Shown piece after piece: positions 8,932 to 18,165 of a stretch of DNA of 64,000 nt. Both the position numbers and the translations under genes were made by a program. The notes below the pieces were generated by a model. That model searched no databases and had not been told where the DNA came from. It worked only from the letters and a program-made list of their open reading frames with translations. The first letter of the stretch is position 1, and every line of letters begins with the position of its first letter. The stretch is taken from assembly GCF_023715205.1 (NCBI RefSeq), contig NZ_JAMBNR010000015.1:1-64000 (forward strand), given 5' to 3'. Source of the stretch: Mesobacillus maritimus (GTDB lineage Bacteria; Bacillota; Bacilli; Bacillales; Cytobacillaceae).

Positions 8932-9031
8932 TGAAGGCGGAGAATGCATGCGTGGGTTCCTTAGGGCATAGTTAATTATGTATGCTATAAACACCTTCTT
9001 GCAGAGAGGGCAATCCTCCCGTTTAGCCAAC

Positions 9032-9054
9032 AAAAACCGCAGATTACTCTGCGG
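9032..9054 (-). terminator. Terminator of tpx
   Basis: The stem CCGCAG / CTGCGG has a 6-nt loop and TTTTTG on the minus strand, 22 nt after the tpx stop. Confidence 0.8.
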
Positions 9055-9075
9055 CTCTGTATTAATGTGATAAAA

Positions 9076-9573
9076 CTAAGCTTGTTTAGCGGCTTCAATC
9101 GCTGCATCGTAATTTGGATGGTCTGTTGCTTCACTTACATATTCAACATAAGTAACTTTATCATTTGCATCTACAACAAATACAGCACGAGCTAAAAGTC
9201 TTAACTCTTTGATTGCCACTCCATATGCTTCACCAAAAGATAATTCACGATGGTCAGATAAAGTTTGAACATTTTCGATTCCGTTCGCACCACACCAACG
9301 CTTTTGAGCGAATGGTAAATCAACACTCACCGTTAGTACTTTAACATTACCAAGATTCGCTGCTTCTTCGTTAAAACGACGAGTTTGAGCATCGCAAACA
9401 CCCGTATCAATCGACGGTACTACACTAATTAATCTTACTGACCCTTTAGAATCCTGAAGAGATACTTCAGATAAATCGTTCGCTAAAACTTTAAAATCTG
9501 GTGCTTGATCTCCAACCTTCACTTCATTTCCAAGTAAAGTTACTGAATTCCCTTTAAACGTAATATTTGCCAC
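9076..9573 (-). CDS. tpx: Thiol peroxidase (atypical 2-Cys peroxiredoxin)
   Basis: The enzyme reduces hydrogen and alkyl hydroperoxides with thioredoxin as electron donor. The 165-aa product has the peroxidatic Cys60 in [15 protein letters not shown] and the resolving Cys94 in RWCGANG, the spacing of Tpx. The common family form is SIDTPVC; here Gly replaces Pro, a mild variation. The start is GTG, spaced from AAGGAG, which is supported by the N-terminal MANITFKG. It is a single-gene unit between terminators, cytoplasmic, and probably induced by oxidative stress by family knowledge. Confidence 0.95.
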   Translation of the reverse strand: MANITFKGNSVTLLGNEVKVGDQAPDFKVLANDLSEVSLQDSKGSVRLISVVPSIDTGVCDAQTRRFNEEAANLGNVKVLTVSVDLPFAQKRWCGANGIENVQTLSDHRELSFGEAYGVAIKELRLLARAVFVVDANDKVTYVEYVSEATDHPNYDAAIEAAKQA

Positions 9574-9719
9574 TTACCTCATCTCCTTGTCCATTATATG
9601 TACAGTGTTAAATATATCTTTAATCGTAAATATTTTCAATTAATTGCATTTAAACATGCTTTTTCGGAGCCCGATTTTAATGTCCCTATGGGTGTATACA
9701 AAGCTCAAAAGGCCGCAAA

Positions 9720-9752
9720 TAAAAAGTTAACTTTTCAACGAAAAGTTAACTC
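9720..9752 (-). terminator. Terminator of ytfIJ
   Basis: The stem AGTTAACTTTTC / GAAAAGTTAACT has a 3-nt loop and a T run on the minus strand just after ytfJ. Confidence 0.8.
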
Positions 9753-9762
9753 TTGCTGTTTC

Positions 9763-10230
9763 TTATATATCTAAATCCTGCTTTGGTCCTTTATATTCAC
9801 TTGGGTTACTTGGCTGTAAGTCATCGTTTTTTTTGTCGTTGCCTTTATTTCCTTTATCACCTTTTGAGAGCATTTGTTGAATCTTCTCAACTGCTTGCGG
9901 CGCAACATCTAAAATCTTTTCAATGAGATGTGTATTCTCGTCCAAATGAAGCATTTTTACCCCTTGGGAACTGACAATTAAAAAGGCAATAGGTGTAATA
10001 GAAACCCCGCCTCCACTACCTCCACCAAAAGGTTGCTTTTTTGAATCTTCTCCATCAACCACAAACTCACTTCCGCCTGCAGCAAAACCAAAGCCAACCT
10101 TTGAAACTGTCATGATAACACTTCCATCCGGGGTCTCAACAGGGTCTCCAATGATTGTATTAACATCAATCATTTCCTTTAAATTTTCCATTGCGGTCGT
10201 CATAAGTCCTTGAATTGGATGATCAGACAT
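9763..10230 (-). CDS. ytfJ: GerW family sporulation protein YtfJ
   Basis: The 155-aa product matches the YtfJ/GerW family. It has an N-terminal HPIQGLMTTAMENLKEMID, a central KVGFGFAAGGSEF, a Gly-rich linker (FGGGSGGGVSITP, about 82-94), and a hydrophilic Lys/Asn/Asp tail. Family members are made in the forespore and affect germination; that is family knowledge. It lies 16 nt after the membrane protein ytfI, so the two form an operon as in B. subtilis. The ribosome binding site is TAAGGAGGA. Confidence 0.93.
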   Translation of the reverse strand: MSDHPIQGLMTTAMENLKEMIDVNTIIGDPVETPDGSVIMTVSKVGFGFAAGGSEFVVDGEDSKKQPFGGGSGGGVSITPIAFLIVSSQGVKMLHLDENTHLIEKILDVAPQAVEKIQQMLSKGDKGNKGNDKKNDDLQPSNPSEYKGPKQDLDI

Positions 10231-10246
10231 AAAAAATCCTCCTTAG

Positions 10247-10951
10247 TTAAACTGAGTTTGTATTATCACTAGGAAGGACAGATAAAGGCTTTGTTTTAAA
10301 ATCTGGTATTCCGCCCTTCCAATATTTAACCAGTTTGAGTCCTGTCCACATAGCATGCCCGACACGTAGTTGAAAAATACACTTTAGCTGTATTTGTGAT
10401 GCGAATTGTTGAAAGTTAGGAGTGACTGTTAATACTGGATGGACAGTGAGCCTCATATAATTACTAATTAATCCAACTATTGCTCCTTTAAGGCCCCAAA
10501 TAGCACCACAAAGGATCGCTGTTGAAGCCGCATCACCAATTCCTACCCCGGTATGCCATTCAAGCTTTTTTACCTTTACTTTGCGCATCAGTTTGCGCAC
10601 AAGTGTATGTAAGCCGAGAACATGCTCTAAGATTGCTTTTGTATCATGAAGACTGTTAACAAGATCTTTTTCATTAAAACTATTTTCTTGTTCATGCGTT
10701 GTGTTCTCAGATGGACCAGTTTTCGTTTTTTCTTTTATCACAACAGCGGCATCATCTTCAGCTACTTTAATCATTGGGATTTCTTTTTTATAGGTTAAGA
10801 GTCCCCCCCATGCTTTTAAAGTAATTGTTAATTGATCATCATCTTTTCCATGATAAAAATCGATAAACACCTTTATCTTGGTCAACACAATGCTTATGAG
10901 GAGTAGGATTAAAATAAGTAGAATTAGTAACAGCCACTTCAAATTGCTCAC
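10247..10951 (-). CDS. ytfI: DUF2953 domain membrane protein YtfI
   Basis: The 234-aa product has one strongly hydrophobic N-terminal segment (about residues 5-25). A soluble domain follows with the DUF2953-like features WHTGVGIGDAASTAILCGAIW (written here only as landmarks, about 136-156) and TVHPVLTVTPNF. It starts with GTG behind AAAGGTA. In B. subtilis the ytfI-ytfJ pair is sporulation associated, and the same pairing here suggests a shared role. The C-terminus is basic and polar. The molecular function is unknown. Confidence 0.85.
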   Translation of the reverse strand: MSNLKWLLLILLILILLLISIVLTKIKVFIDFYHGKDDDQLTITLKAWGGLLTYKKEIPMIKVAEDDAAVVIKEKTKTGPSENTTHEQENSFNEKDLVNSLHDTKAILEHVLGLHTLVRKLMRKVKVKKLEWHTGVGIGDAASTAILCGAIWGLKGAIVGLISNYMRLTVHPVLTVTPNFQQFASQIQLKCIFQLRVGHAMWTGLKLVKYWKGGIPDFKTKPLSVLPSDNTNSV

Positions 10952-10984
10952 TACCTTTCAGCCTTTCATTATGCTCAAAAGATA

Positions 10985-11016
10985 AAAAAATAAACCTATC
11001 TTTAGATAGGTTTATC
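10985..11016 (-). terminator. Terminator of sppA-yteJ
   Basis: The stem ATAAACCTATC / GATAGGTTTAT begins inside the yteJ stop codon and is followed by seven T residues on the minus strand. Confidence 0.8.
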
Positions 11017-11530
11017 GTTCATGAACAACGGAAGTGTCAGCAAAAAGATCGTGAAGCCCTTGTTTTTTCGGCAAAAAAGCAACGATGATATATGTAATAA
11101 GAATCGTAGATGAAATAAAACGACCAATCCATTCACGGAATAAAATCGTACCCCATGAAAGTGTTTCTCCTTTTAAATTTACAACTTTTATCCCAAATAC
11201 CATTTTTCCAAGCGTTTGCCCTAAGAATTTTGTCATTAACACAAAATATAAATAAAATGTAAGGGCAGTTGCAATCGCAATCGGTGTGAACATGTTCTGT
11301 TCAACAATTGAAAGATCCAATGCTCGAAAAACTGGATAAATGATTAAACGATTAAAGCTTCCAATCACAAGAAGGTCAAGCAAATACGCCCAAAATCTCA
11401 TCCAAAATCCCGCAAACCGGACTGATTCCATTCTTTGTTCAATCTCATTTATTTCTTCAATCTGAGTTTCTTCTATCAAATTTGTTTCGTTATTTTCTAG
11501 GTTAGATCCATCATAATGGTCGTTGCTCAA
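11012..11530 (-). CDS. yteJ: RDD family membrane protein YteJ
   Basis: The 172-aa product has the RDD signature: RFAGFWMRFWAYLLD with the Arg and Asp-Asp pattern at about 37-52, a second and third membrane helix, and GQTLGKMVFGIKVV near residue 105. Three to four membrane segments are visible. The N-terminal 35 residues are very acidic and Asn-rich. The start is TTG at 11530, spaced 7 nt from GGAGG. It lies 12 nt downstream of sppA, forming an operon. In B. subtilis SppA and YteJ act together in resistance to antibacterial peptides, and the same pairing is seen here. Confidence 0.9.
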   Translation of the reverse strand: MSNDHYDGSNLENNETNLIEETQIEEINEIEQRMESVRFAGFWMRFWAYLLDLLVIGSFNRLIIYPVFRALDLSIVEQNMFTPIAIATALTFYLYFVLMTKFLGQTLGKMVFGIKVVNLKGETLSWGTILFREWIGRFISSTILITYIIVAFLPKKQGLHDLFADTSVVHER

Positions 11531-11542
11531 AACGGTCCCTCC

Positions 11543-12541
11543 TTATTCAGCATATAAGTACATTAACCTTGGGGAGTTTGGCTGTGATAAAAGCTGAATT
11601 AGACCCGTCTCTTCCCCCATAAGTTTTTGCGTTCCCACACTTAAGAGTGAGTTCCAACCCATGTTTTCTGTATATTGACTAACTTGAGCATTCTCTAAGT
11701 TTTCTTCTGCCTTAACCGTTTCAATGACATCTTCTAAATGACCTAAACCATCAATTAAATTGACCTCTAAAGCTTGACGCCCATCATAAATACGACCATC
11801 AGCAAGCTTCTTAACTTCTGCTTCAGACATATTTCTACCTTCCGATATCACTTTAACAAACCCTTCATAAGAGTTGTCGATCATTTCTTGAAGAATCTCT
11901 CTTTCCTCACCTGTCATTTCCCTTGAACCACTCATAATATCTTTATATGGGCCACTTTTAATGGTCACAAATTCAACACCATAATTCTCCGCTAACTTTG
12001 AATAATTCACTCCCTGCATGATGACCCCTAAAGAACCGGTTAACGTTTCAGGACTAGCGTAGATTTTTTTTGCCGGAGCCGAGATATAGTACCCACCAGA
12101 TGCCGCCATTGACCCCATTGAAACATAAACCGGCTTTCCTGCTTCTTCTTGAATCTCGACAATCTTATCATGTATTTCAGCACTTTCAACAACCCCACCA
12201 CCAGGACTATTCACACGAAGAACAATTGCTTTAACATCCGCATCATCTTTAGCGTAATTCAATTGCTTCATAAATTTATTATGATGATACCCGGTTGAAT
12301 CTAAAAAGGAGGATGAGTCCCCAGTATCTTGGATTGTTCCATTTACTGTTAAGACAGCAATTTTATTATAGGCATCTCCTTCTTCAAGAACCTCTTCCAT
12401 CACCTCTTGATCAGTTGCTAATAAATCCGTAAATGCGGTATCCACCTTTGAGAACGCAAAACTAGATAATAGGTTAACAAACACAGATACTCCAAATAAT
12501 ACTACAGCAATTCCAAGCGCTGCCCATCTTTTCCCGTTCAT
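11543..12541 (-). CDS. sppA: Signal peptide peptidase SppA
   Basis: This membrane-anchored serine protease cleaves remnant signal peptides. The 332-aa product has an N-terminal membrane anchor (about residues 6-30) and a single S49 protease domain, the short Gram-positive form. The catalytic Ser148 is in SMAASGGYY and the general base Lys200 is in SGPYKDIMS; both match B. subtilis SppA (147/199). I start at the ATG 12541 behind GGAGGAATTTG rather than the adjacent TTG. It is first in an operon with yteJ. Confidence 0.95.
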   Translation of the reverse strand: MNGKRWAALGIAVVLFGVSVFVNLLSSFAFSKVDTAFTDLLATDQEVMEEVLEEGDAYNKIAVLTVNGTIQDTGDSSSFLDSTGYHHNKFMKQLNYAKDDADVKAIVLRVNSPGGGVVESAEIHDKIVEIQEEAGKPVYVSMGSMAASGGYYISAPAKKIYASPETLTGSLGVIMQGVNYSKLAENYGVEFVTIKSGPYKDIMSGSREMTGEEREILQEMIDNSYEGFVKVISEGRNMSEAEVKKLADGRIYDGRQALEVNLIDGLGHLEDVIETVKAEENLENAQVSQYTENMGWNSLLSVGTQKLMGEETGLIQLLSQPNSPRLMYLYAE

Positions 12542-12673
12542 CAAATTCCTCCTTTTTTTATTATCTTCCTAATTTCCCCGGCACGGTCAGAATGAATCTC
12601 CCTTATTTTAGCAAAATATGTGAAGAAAGGGGTAATATAACAATATAAAGCAAATTTTTTGGAGGTGTCCTTT

Positions 12674-13474
12674 ATGCCAGATCGTCGAAAGCTCTATTTT
12701 TATCATAAACCTGACCCTGAAACGAAAGAAATTGTTGCACCCCTTTACAATTTAGCCACGAGAAGTAAGTTTGACCTTGTGAAAGACTATCGGTCTGCAA
12801 ATATTATCGTGAGCATTGGAGACGATGACACTTTTTTACAAGCAGTTCGAAATACAGGATTTCGAGATGATTGTTTGTATACGGGCGTTTCGTTTACAGA
12901 CAAACGCAGCATGTATTGTGATTTTCAACTAAACAATCTTTCCTCTATTATTGATGCTATGACGAATGACAACCTTGAAGTTCGGCGCTATCCTACCATT
13001 GATGTCAAAATAGACGAAGAAACTAGTTTCCAGTGTTTAAATGAATTTAGTGTTCGTTCTTCTATCATTCGGACATTTGTAATGGACGTATTTATTGACC
13101 AACTTCACTTCGAAACATTTCGAGGAAACGGGATGATTGTTTCTACACCAACGGGGAGTACTGGTTATACTCGCTCCGTAAATGGATCCATTGTTGACCC
13201 ACTAATCCCTTGTCTTCAGGTGAGTGAAGTAGCTTCCCTCAACACAAATGATTATCGATCACTTGGCTCATCCTTTATTTTAGCGGGAGGTCGCAAATTA
13301 ACTTTAAAAGTTGTCCAGGACGGCAACGACTATCCAATCATGGGGATTGACAATGAAGCACTGAGTATTCAACATGTCGAGAAAATCGAGGTTCAGCTAA
13401 GTAATAAACAAGTAAAAACCTTGAAGTTAAAAGATAATTCCTTCTGGGAAAAAGTTAGACGGACTTTCCTTTAA
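12674..13474 (+). CDS. nadK2: NAD kinase 2
   Basis: The enzyme phosphorylates NAD to NADP with ATP. The 266-aa product has the family glycine-rich loop in the variant form SIGDDDTFLQA (usually GGDGT) and the conserved STPTGSTGYTRS region. The DDD variant is, from memory, characteristic of the second Bacillus NAD kinase (YtdI/NadK2), to which length and gene order also point. An upstream in-frame TTG at 12659 overlaps the GGAGGTG ribosome binding site, so the ATG at 12674 is the start. It is monocistronic and divergent from sppA. Confidence 0.92.
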   Translation: MPDRRKLYFYHKPDPETKEIVAPLYNLATRSKFDLVKDYRSANIIVSIGDDDTFLQAVRNTGFRDDCLYTGVSFTDKRSMYCDFQLNNLSSIIDAMTNDNLEVRRYPTIDVKIDEETSFQCLNEFSVRSSIIRTFVMDVFIDQLHFETFRGNGMIVSTPTGSTGYTRSVNGSIVDPLIPCLQVSEVASLNTNDYRSLGSSFILAGGRKLTLKVVQDGNDYPIMGIDNEALSIQHVEKIEVQLSNKQVKTLKLKDNSFWEKVRRTFL

Positions 13475-13504
13475 AAGAAACAAATGCTCAGCTTCTCCTA
13501 TAAG

Positions 13505-13538
13505 CAAAAAAGGCCATTCAAATGAAGGCCTTTTTTTG
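13505..13538. terminator. Bidirectional terminator between nadK2 and rarD
   Basis: GGCC-A-TTC pairs with GAA-GGCC around an AAAT loop. It has six A residues to the left and seven T residues to the right. Confidence 0.85.
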
Positions 13539-14471
13539 CTAGATATGAGTGCTTTTCTCTTTACGCATTTTCACTTCAAGCAATGAAGCTATTTTGGTTT
13601 TTGATAACGAAAAAATAGTTAACGCCGCCCAAATAAATGTAAAAGCTAATAAGTCTGTCTTTGTAAACGACTCATGATATATAAAGATTCCCAAAATTAG
13701 TGTGATGGTTGGAGCAATATACTGAAGGAACCCTAACATGGTTAACGGAATGCTTTGTGCACCTTTCGCAAAGAACAATAGCGGTACTGCTGTTGCAATT
13801 CCAGCCCCCATTAATAGAAGGCTCGTTAACCATCCATCAGAAATAAATGAGTTTTCTGTTCCCACAAAAAATATTAAGTAAATCCCTGCTATTGGAGTAA
13901 CCACCATGGTTTCTAATGCTAAACCAACTGCAGAATCCATTTTTATGAGTTTCTTTGCCATTCCATACAAACCAAATGAAATAGCTAAAGTAAGGGCAAT
14001 CCACGGGACCGATCCATAGGAAAATGTCATAATTAGAACCCCGATAATTGCAAACAAAAATGAAACAATTTGGGCAGGAGAAAGCTTTTCTTTAAAGAAA
14101 AGGATCCCTAATAAAACGGATACCAATGGATTAATATAATAGCCCATGCTCGCCTCAATCATTTGCTCACTATTGACAGCCCAAATATAGACAAACCAAT
14201 TAATACTAATAAGCACGGAAGCTATGGTGAGTGCGACTAATTGCTTTTTATTCTTTGCAAACCCCTGGATAGTCGAGAGGAATAAAGACCATTTTTTTAA
14301 TAAAAGTAATAATCCTATCATAAAAACAAACGACCAAATGACTCGATTCGCAAGGATTTCTTCTGCGCCAACATCCCCCAATAGCTTCCAATAGACTGGA
14401 AGTACTCCCCACAAAACATAAGCAACAGCCGCATAGAGAATTCCGATTTGTTGTTCTGTCCGGTTTGCCAT
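13539..14471 (-). CDS. rarD: EamA family transporter RarD
   Basis: The 310-aa integral membrane protein has ten predicted helices in two repeated halves. The family N-terminus GILYAAVAYVLWGVLPVYWK lies at about residues 10-29 and the YIWAVNSEQMIEASMGYYINP region at about 93-113 (landmark only). RarD proteins belong to the drug/metabolite transporter superfamily; the substrate is unknown, and chloramphenicol sensitivity was the original phenotype. The C-terminus is a short Lys-rich cytoplasmic tail. The ATG follows GAGGTGCG. It is monocistronic. Confidence 0.9.
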   Translation of the reverse strand: MANRTEQQIGILYAAVAYVLWGVLPVYWKLLGDVGAEEILANRVIWSFVFMIGLLLLLKKWSLFLSTIQGFAKNKKQLVALTIASVLISINWFVYIWAVNSEQMIEASMGYYINPLVSVLLGILFFKEKLSPAQIVSFLFAIIGVLIMTFSYGSVPWIALTLAISFGLYGMAKKLIKMDSAVGLALETMVVTPIAGIYLIFFVGTENSFISDGWLTSLLLMGAGIATAVPLLFFAKGAQSIPLTMLGFLQYIAPTITLILGIFIYHESFTKTDLLAFTFIWAALTIFSLSKTKIASLLEVKMRKEKSTHI

Positions 14472-14587
14472 CTAACGCACCTCATTTCTTTCTATACTCG
14501 AAATAAGATAATTATATCGAGTGTTCAACTAGGTGACAATTCTTTTTTTAGCTCCATTTCCAACATTAATTCCCCTTCATAAGAAAA

Positions 14588-14732
14588 GGCTGCTTCCTAA
14601 GGTTTTTTTCGTAAAGATTATTGTTAAAATTGGTTAGCACTCTTTTCTCTTAAAATGTAGTTATTTATATTGAATAACCTAGCTTTTTCAGACGTATTTT
14701 TTGTTCAAAAACAACAAAGTTTGAGAAAGGCC
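14588..14732 (+). repeat. Terminator-associated element, copy F (145 bp)
   Basis: It starts GGCTGCTTCC and ends GTTTGAGAAAGGCC. Positions 14606-14630 are identical over 25 bases to 41295-41319 of copy A. The middle is diverged and shorter. It ends 12 nt before the stem of the mbcS terminator (14744-14774), with its right end facing it. The gap 14472-14779 holds only this element and the terminator. Confidence 0.7.
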
Positions 14733-14736
14733 TAAA

Positions 14737-14774
14737 TAAAAAAGGAAGGTGCAGGTTAAGCTTCTGCACCTTCC
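14737..14774 (-). terminator. Terminator of the acyl-CoA synthetase gene
   Basis: The perfect 10-bp stem GGAAGGTGCA / TGCACCTTCC is followed by TTTTTT on the minus strand. Confidence 0.85.
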
Positions 14775-14779
14775 AATGA

Positions 14780-16354
14780 TCACACCTCTAATTCTTTTTG
14801 ACGAAGTTCGATCCGACGAATTTTTCCTGAAGTTGTTTTTGGCAATTCATCAATGAACTCAATCTTCCGAGGATATTTATATGGAGCTGTCAAAGTTTTT
14901 ACATGTTCTTGCAGCTCTTTAATTAGTCCTGGTTTCTGTTGATCATCTTCATTTCTTAATACAACAAAAGCCTTTACAACATTGCCCCGCACCTCATCAG
15001 GAGAAGCTACTACTGCACATTCTTTTACAGCTGGATGTTTAACGAGGGCATCCTCAACTTCAAACGGCCCAATTGTATAGCCAGAACTAATAATAATATC
15101 ATCACTACGACCTTCGAACCAAAAGTAACCTTCTTTATCTTTTTTCGCTCTATCGCCCGTAACATAATAGTCACCACGGTACTGCTTAGCTGTTCGTTCA
15201 GGATCTTTATAATAGGTTTTAAACAGAGCCGGAGTATCAATGTGAACAGCGATATCTCCGACGACACCAACTGGACAAGGATTGCCGTAATCGTCAATAA
15301 TTTCAACACGATTTCCTGGAGTTGGTTTCCCCATTGCCCCTTCTCTCAGCTCTGTTCCTTTTGTTACACCTACAAGCAATGTGTTCTCTGTTTGTCCATA
15401 GCCATCGCGAACATCGATATTAAAATATTTTCTAAATATATCAATTACTTCACGATTTAGCGGCTCACCAGCAGATACTGCGCTTTTTAATGCAGGCAGT
15501 TGATAGTCTGCAATATTTTCTACTTTTGCCATTAAACGATACTCAGTTGGCGTACAACAAAGAACGTTAATGTCATATTCCCCCATAAGACTTAAATACT
15601 TCTTAGGCTCAAATCTCCCATTGAAAACAAAACCTGTAGCCCCCATTCCTAAAACAGAGAGGAATGGACTCCATATCCACTTTTGCCAACCTGGTGCAGC
15701 TGTAGCCCATACTTTATCGCCATTTTCAATTCCTAACCAATGTTCAGCAGCAGTATGCAGATGTGCATATGCCCAACCATGAGTATGAACAACTCCCTTT
15801 GGATTCCCAGTTGTTCCAGAAGTATAGGATAAAAAGGCCATGTCTTCTCGATCTGTACCTGTTAGTTCAAGAGTTGATGACGCACCCATTAGCTCATCAT
15901 CTAAACAAATCCATCCTTGCTGCTTATTTCCTATCGTAAATTTTAATAGCTTCTCCATTGCTGGGATTTCAACAAATTGATCCACGTACGGATAATAACT
16001 AACAACCGCCTTCACATCTCCATGTGTAATTCGGTATTGTAAATCTTTCGTTCGCAACATTTCTGAACTCGGAATCACAACTAGTCCTAATTTTAACGCC
16101 GCAATATATACTTGATAAGCTTCTATTAGCCGCGGAATAACAACCAAGACAACATCTCCCTTGGTTAATCCACTAGCCTTGAAGACATTTCCAATTCTGT
16201 TCGCATTTATCATTAAATCATGATAAGTGATTTCCTTTTTATCTCCAGCTTCATTTTCCCATTGAAGTGCAAGCTTTCCTTCCACTTGTGCATGCCGTTC
16301 AAATTCAGAAATAAGATTATACTTTTGCGGTGCAATTAATTGTTCCCTTTTCAT
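14780..16354 (-). CDS. mbcS: Acyl-CoA synthetase, MbcS/YtcI type
   Basis: This ANL-superfamily ligase activates a short or branched carboxylic acid to an acyl-AMP and then to the CoA thioester. The 524-aa product has the AMP-binding loop SYTSGTTGNPKG (about 162-173), DGYGQTE, the TGDRAKKDKEGYFWFEGR hinge region, and a C-terminal PKTTSGKIRR with the catalytic, potentially acetylatable lysine. The position next to sspA and thiI and the length agree with B. subtilis YtcI/MbcS, which supplies branched-chain acyl-CoA primers for fatty acid synthesis. Substrate specificity is inferred. The ATG follows GGAGGGG. Confidence 0.85.
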   Translation of the reverse strand: MKREQLIAPQKYNLISEFERHAQVEGKLALQWENEAGDKKEITYHDLMINANRIGNVFKASGLTKGDVVLVVIPRLIEAYQVYIAALKLGLVVIPSSEMLRTKDLQYRITHGDVKAVVSYYPYVDQFVEIPAMEKLLKFTIGNKQQGWICLDDELMGASSTLELTGTDREDMAFLSYTSGTTGNPKGVVHTHGWAYAHLHTAAEHWLGIENGDKVWATAAPGWQKWIWSPFLSVLGMGATGFVFNGRFEPKKYLSLMGEYDINVLCCTPTEYRLMAKVENIADYQLPALKSAVSAGEPLNREVIDIFRKYFNIDVRDGYGQTENTLLVGVTKGTELREGAMGKPTPGNRVEIIDDYGNPCPVGVVGDIAVHIDTPALFKTYYKDPERTAKQYRGDYYVTGDRAKKDKEGYFWFEGRSDDIIISSGYTIGPFEVEDALVKHPAVKECAVVASPDEVRGNVVKAFVVLRNEDDQQKPGLIKELQEHVKTLTAPYKYPRKIEFIDELPKTTSGKIRRIELRQKELEV

Positions 16355-16610
16355 TATTGCCCCTCCTTAATTTAGTACCAAGTAATAATATCTAATAACA
16401 TTATAAACAGAAAACATTGGAGTTGTGTACTATTTTTTATAAAAAAGAGGGAATAGTAAAGAGGGAATTTGTTGAATACATTGTCATATTATCCTATATC
16501 TGGTACTAATCTTAGGTACTATTTATATCTGTTTAAACTACAAGAAAACCGCGTCGATTGGCAACTGAATAAAGAATAAAGCTTATACAAAAATTCTTTA
16601 TAAAACGCAA

Positions 16611-16641
16611 AAAAGGAACGGGAATTTCTTCCCGTTCCTGT
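16611..16641 (-). terminator. Terminator of the SASP gene
   Basis: The 11-bp stem AGGAACGGGAA / TTCCCGTTCCT has a 4-nt loop and six T residues on the minus strand. Nothing else could be supported in the 303-bp gap upstream of mbcS. Confidence 0.85.
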
Positions 16642-16657
16642 AGCCATTTTATTTTTT

Positions 16658-16861
16658 TTATCGAGAAAATCCGCTCATTTGTTGTTGAGCCATAGAAACT
16701 AAACGCTTAGTGATTTCTCCACCAACAGATCCGTTAGCGCGAGAAGTAGTTTCAGCACCAAGGTTTACGCCAAATTCAGAGGCAATTTCATACTTCATTT
16801 GGTTAAGAGCTTCTTCAACCCCAGGTACTAAAAGGTTGTTTGAGTTGTTTGAGTTAGCCAT
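16658..16861 (-). CDS. sspA: Alpha/beta-type small acid-soluble spore protein
   Basis: SASPs coat DNA in the dormant spore and protect it from UV and heat. The 67-aa product has the germination-protease cleavage region [13 protein letters not shown] (about 24-36) and the second signature [15 protein letters not shown] near 41-55. The ATG at 16861 follows AAGGAGGTG; a longer reading from 16903 would translate the ribosome binding site. Transcription is expected from a sigma-G promoter in the forespore. Several partial matches lie upstream, but I could not decide on one. In B. subtilis sspA sits at the same place between ytcI and thiI. Confidence 0.95.
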   Translation of the reverse strand: MANSNNSNNLLVPGVEEALNQMKYEIASEFGVNLGAETTSRANGSVGGEITKRLVSMAQQQMSGFSR

Positions 16862-16961
16862 GTGATGTTCACCTCCTTGTGAGTATAGAGTGTGTAGAAT
16901 CACATGAACTAATACAAATCATTTGTTGGTAATTATTCACAATTTAAAGAAGCCGTATTTC

Positions 16962-18164
16962 TTAAAATAAATCCTCTTCCTCTTTTTGACTCATACCTGG
17001 TATTACAATGATTGTTTCTGTCTCACTTACTGCTTTTTCAATAAGTGGTTCAAAATCAAAATAACTTTCATAATGCTGAACCTTTTCAAGTTTTGGTTTT
17101 GTTTTAGGTGATGACGGAACAAACACCGTACAGCAATCCTCATATGGCAGGTTCGATATTTCAAGCGTATCAATCTTCGCTGCAATCTCCATAATGTCGG
17201 TTTTGTCAGTCGCTATAAGTGGTCTAATAATTGGTGTGCTTGTCACTTCATTAATCGCATACATGCTCTCCAATGTTTGACTGGCTACTTGCCCAAGGCT
17301 TTCTCCTGTAATAATTGCAAGACCACCATGCTGTTCACGAAGTCGGTCCGTAATTCGAAGCATCAGTCTCCGTGTTGTTGTCATCGTATAGTTTTCTGGT
17401 ACTTGTTTTTGAATGGTTCGTTGAATCTCAGTAAATGGCACAATATGCAGAACCATTTTCCCACTCACGTCAGCTAATTTTTCCGTTAAATCGATTACCT
17501 TTTGCTTGGCACGTTCACTTGTAAATGGCGGGCTTGCAAAATGGACTCCTTCCACTTCCAAACCGCGTTTCATTGACAAATAACCTGCAACTGGGCTATC
17601 TATGCCACCTGAAAGCATAAGCATGGCCTTCCCACCTGAGCCAACTGGTAGACCTGCTGCGCCCCTAATATTTTCTGCTGATAGGTATGCTGCCTCTGCG
17701 CGAATCTCAATTTGCAAATTAATATCTGGATTACGAACGTCCACTTTTAACCCAGGTACATTTTTTAACAAATGACCACCAAATTCTTGGTTGATATCGT
17801 TTGTTGTTAATTCAAAGGTTTTGTCCGACCGTTTTCCAGTGATTTTAAACGTCTTACCTTCCTTGTATAAGTGCGTAAATAATTCTAATGCAGCGTCTTT
17901 CATTTTTTCGATATCTTTTTCTACTTTAATGGCAGGACTTAGCGATTGGATACCAAAAACTTTCTTTAACTTTTCCGCAACTTCAACACCATCTTCGCCA
18001 TTTAACAAGACATACATTCTATCTCGCTCGGATTTGACCGTCGCTTTCGGAAAGTCTTGTATTGCACGCTTTACGCTCTTTCTCAGTTTATCAATAAATT
18101 TATTTCGATTCCGCCCTTTAGTCGATATTTCACCGTAGCGGATGACAATATGATCATATAACAT
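16962..18164 (-). CDS. thiI: tRNA 4-thiouridine synthase ThiI
   Basis: It adenylates U8 of tRNA for sulfur transfer giving s4U8, and in some species also serves thiamine synthesis. The 400-aa product has a ferredoxin-like/THUMP N-terminal half (about 60-165) and a PP-loop SGGIDSP at 185-191. The rhodanese domain of E. coli ThiI is absent, as in Bacillus. The conserved CC pair is in YEDCCTVF. It starts 1 nt after the stop of nifZ, which in B. subtilis is its dedicated sulfur donor. The two form an operon here. Confidence 0.95.
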   Translation of the reverse strand: MLYDHIVIRYGEISTKGRNRNKFIDKLRKSVKRAIQDFPKATVKSERDRMYVLLNGEDGVEVAEKLKKVFGIQSLSPAIKVEKDIEKMKDAALELFTHLYKEGKTFKITGKRSDKTFELTTNDINQEFGGHLLKNVPGLKVDVRNPDINLQIEIRAEAAYLSAENIRGAAGLPVGSGGKAMLMLSGGIDSPVAGYLSMKRGLEVEGVHFASPPFTSERAKQKVIDLTEKLADVSGKMVLHIVPFTEIQRTIQKQVPENYTMTTTRRLMLRITDRLREQHGGLAIITGESLGQVASQTLESMYAINEVTSTPIIRPLIATDKTDIMEIAAKIDTLEISNLPYEDCCTVFVPSSPKTKPKLEKVQHYESYFDFEPLIEKAVSETETIIVIPGMSQKEEEDLF

Positions 18165-18165
18165 T

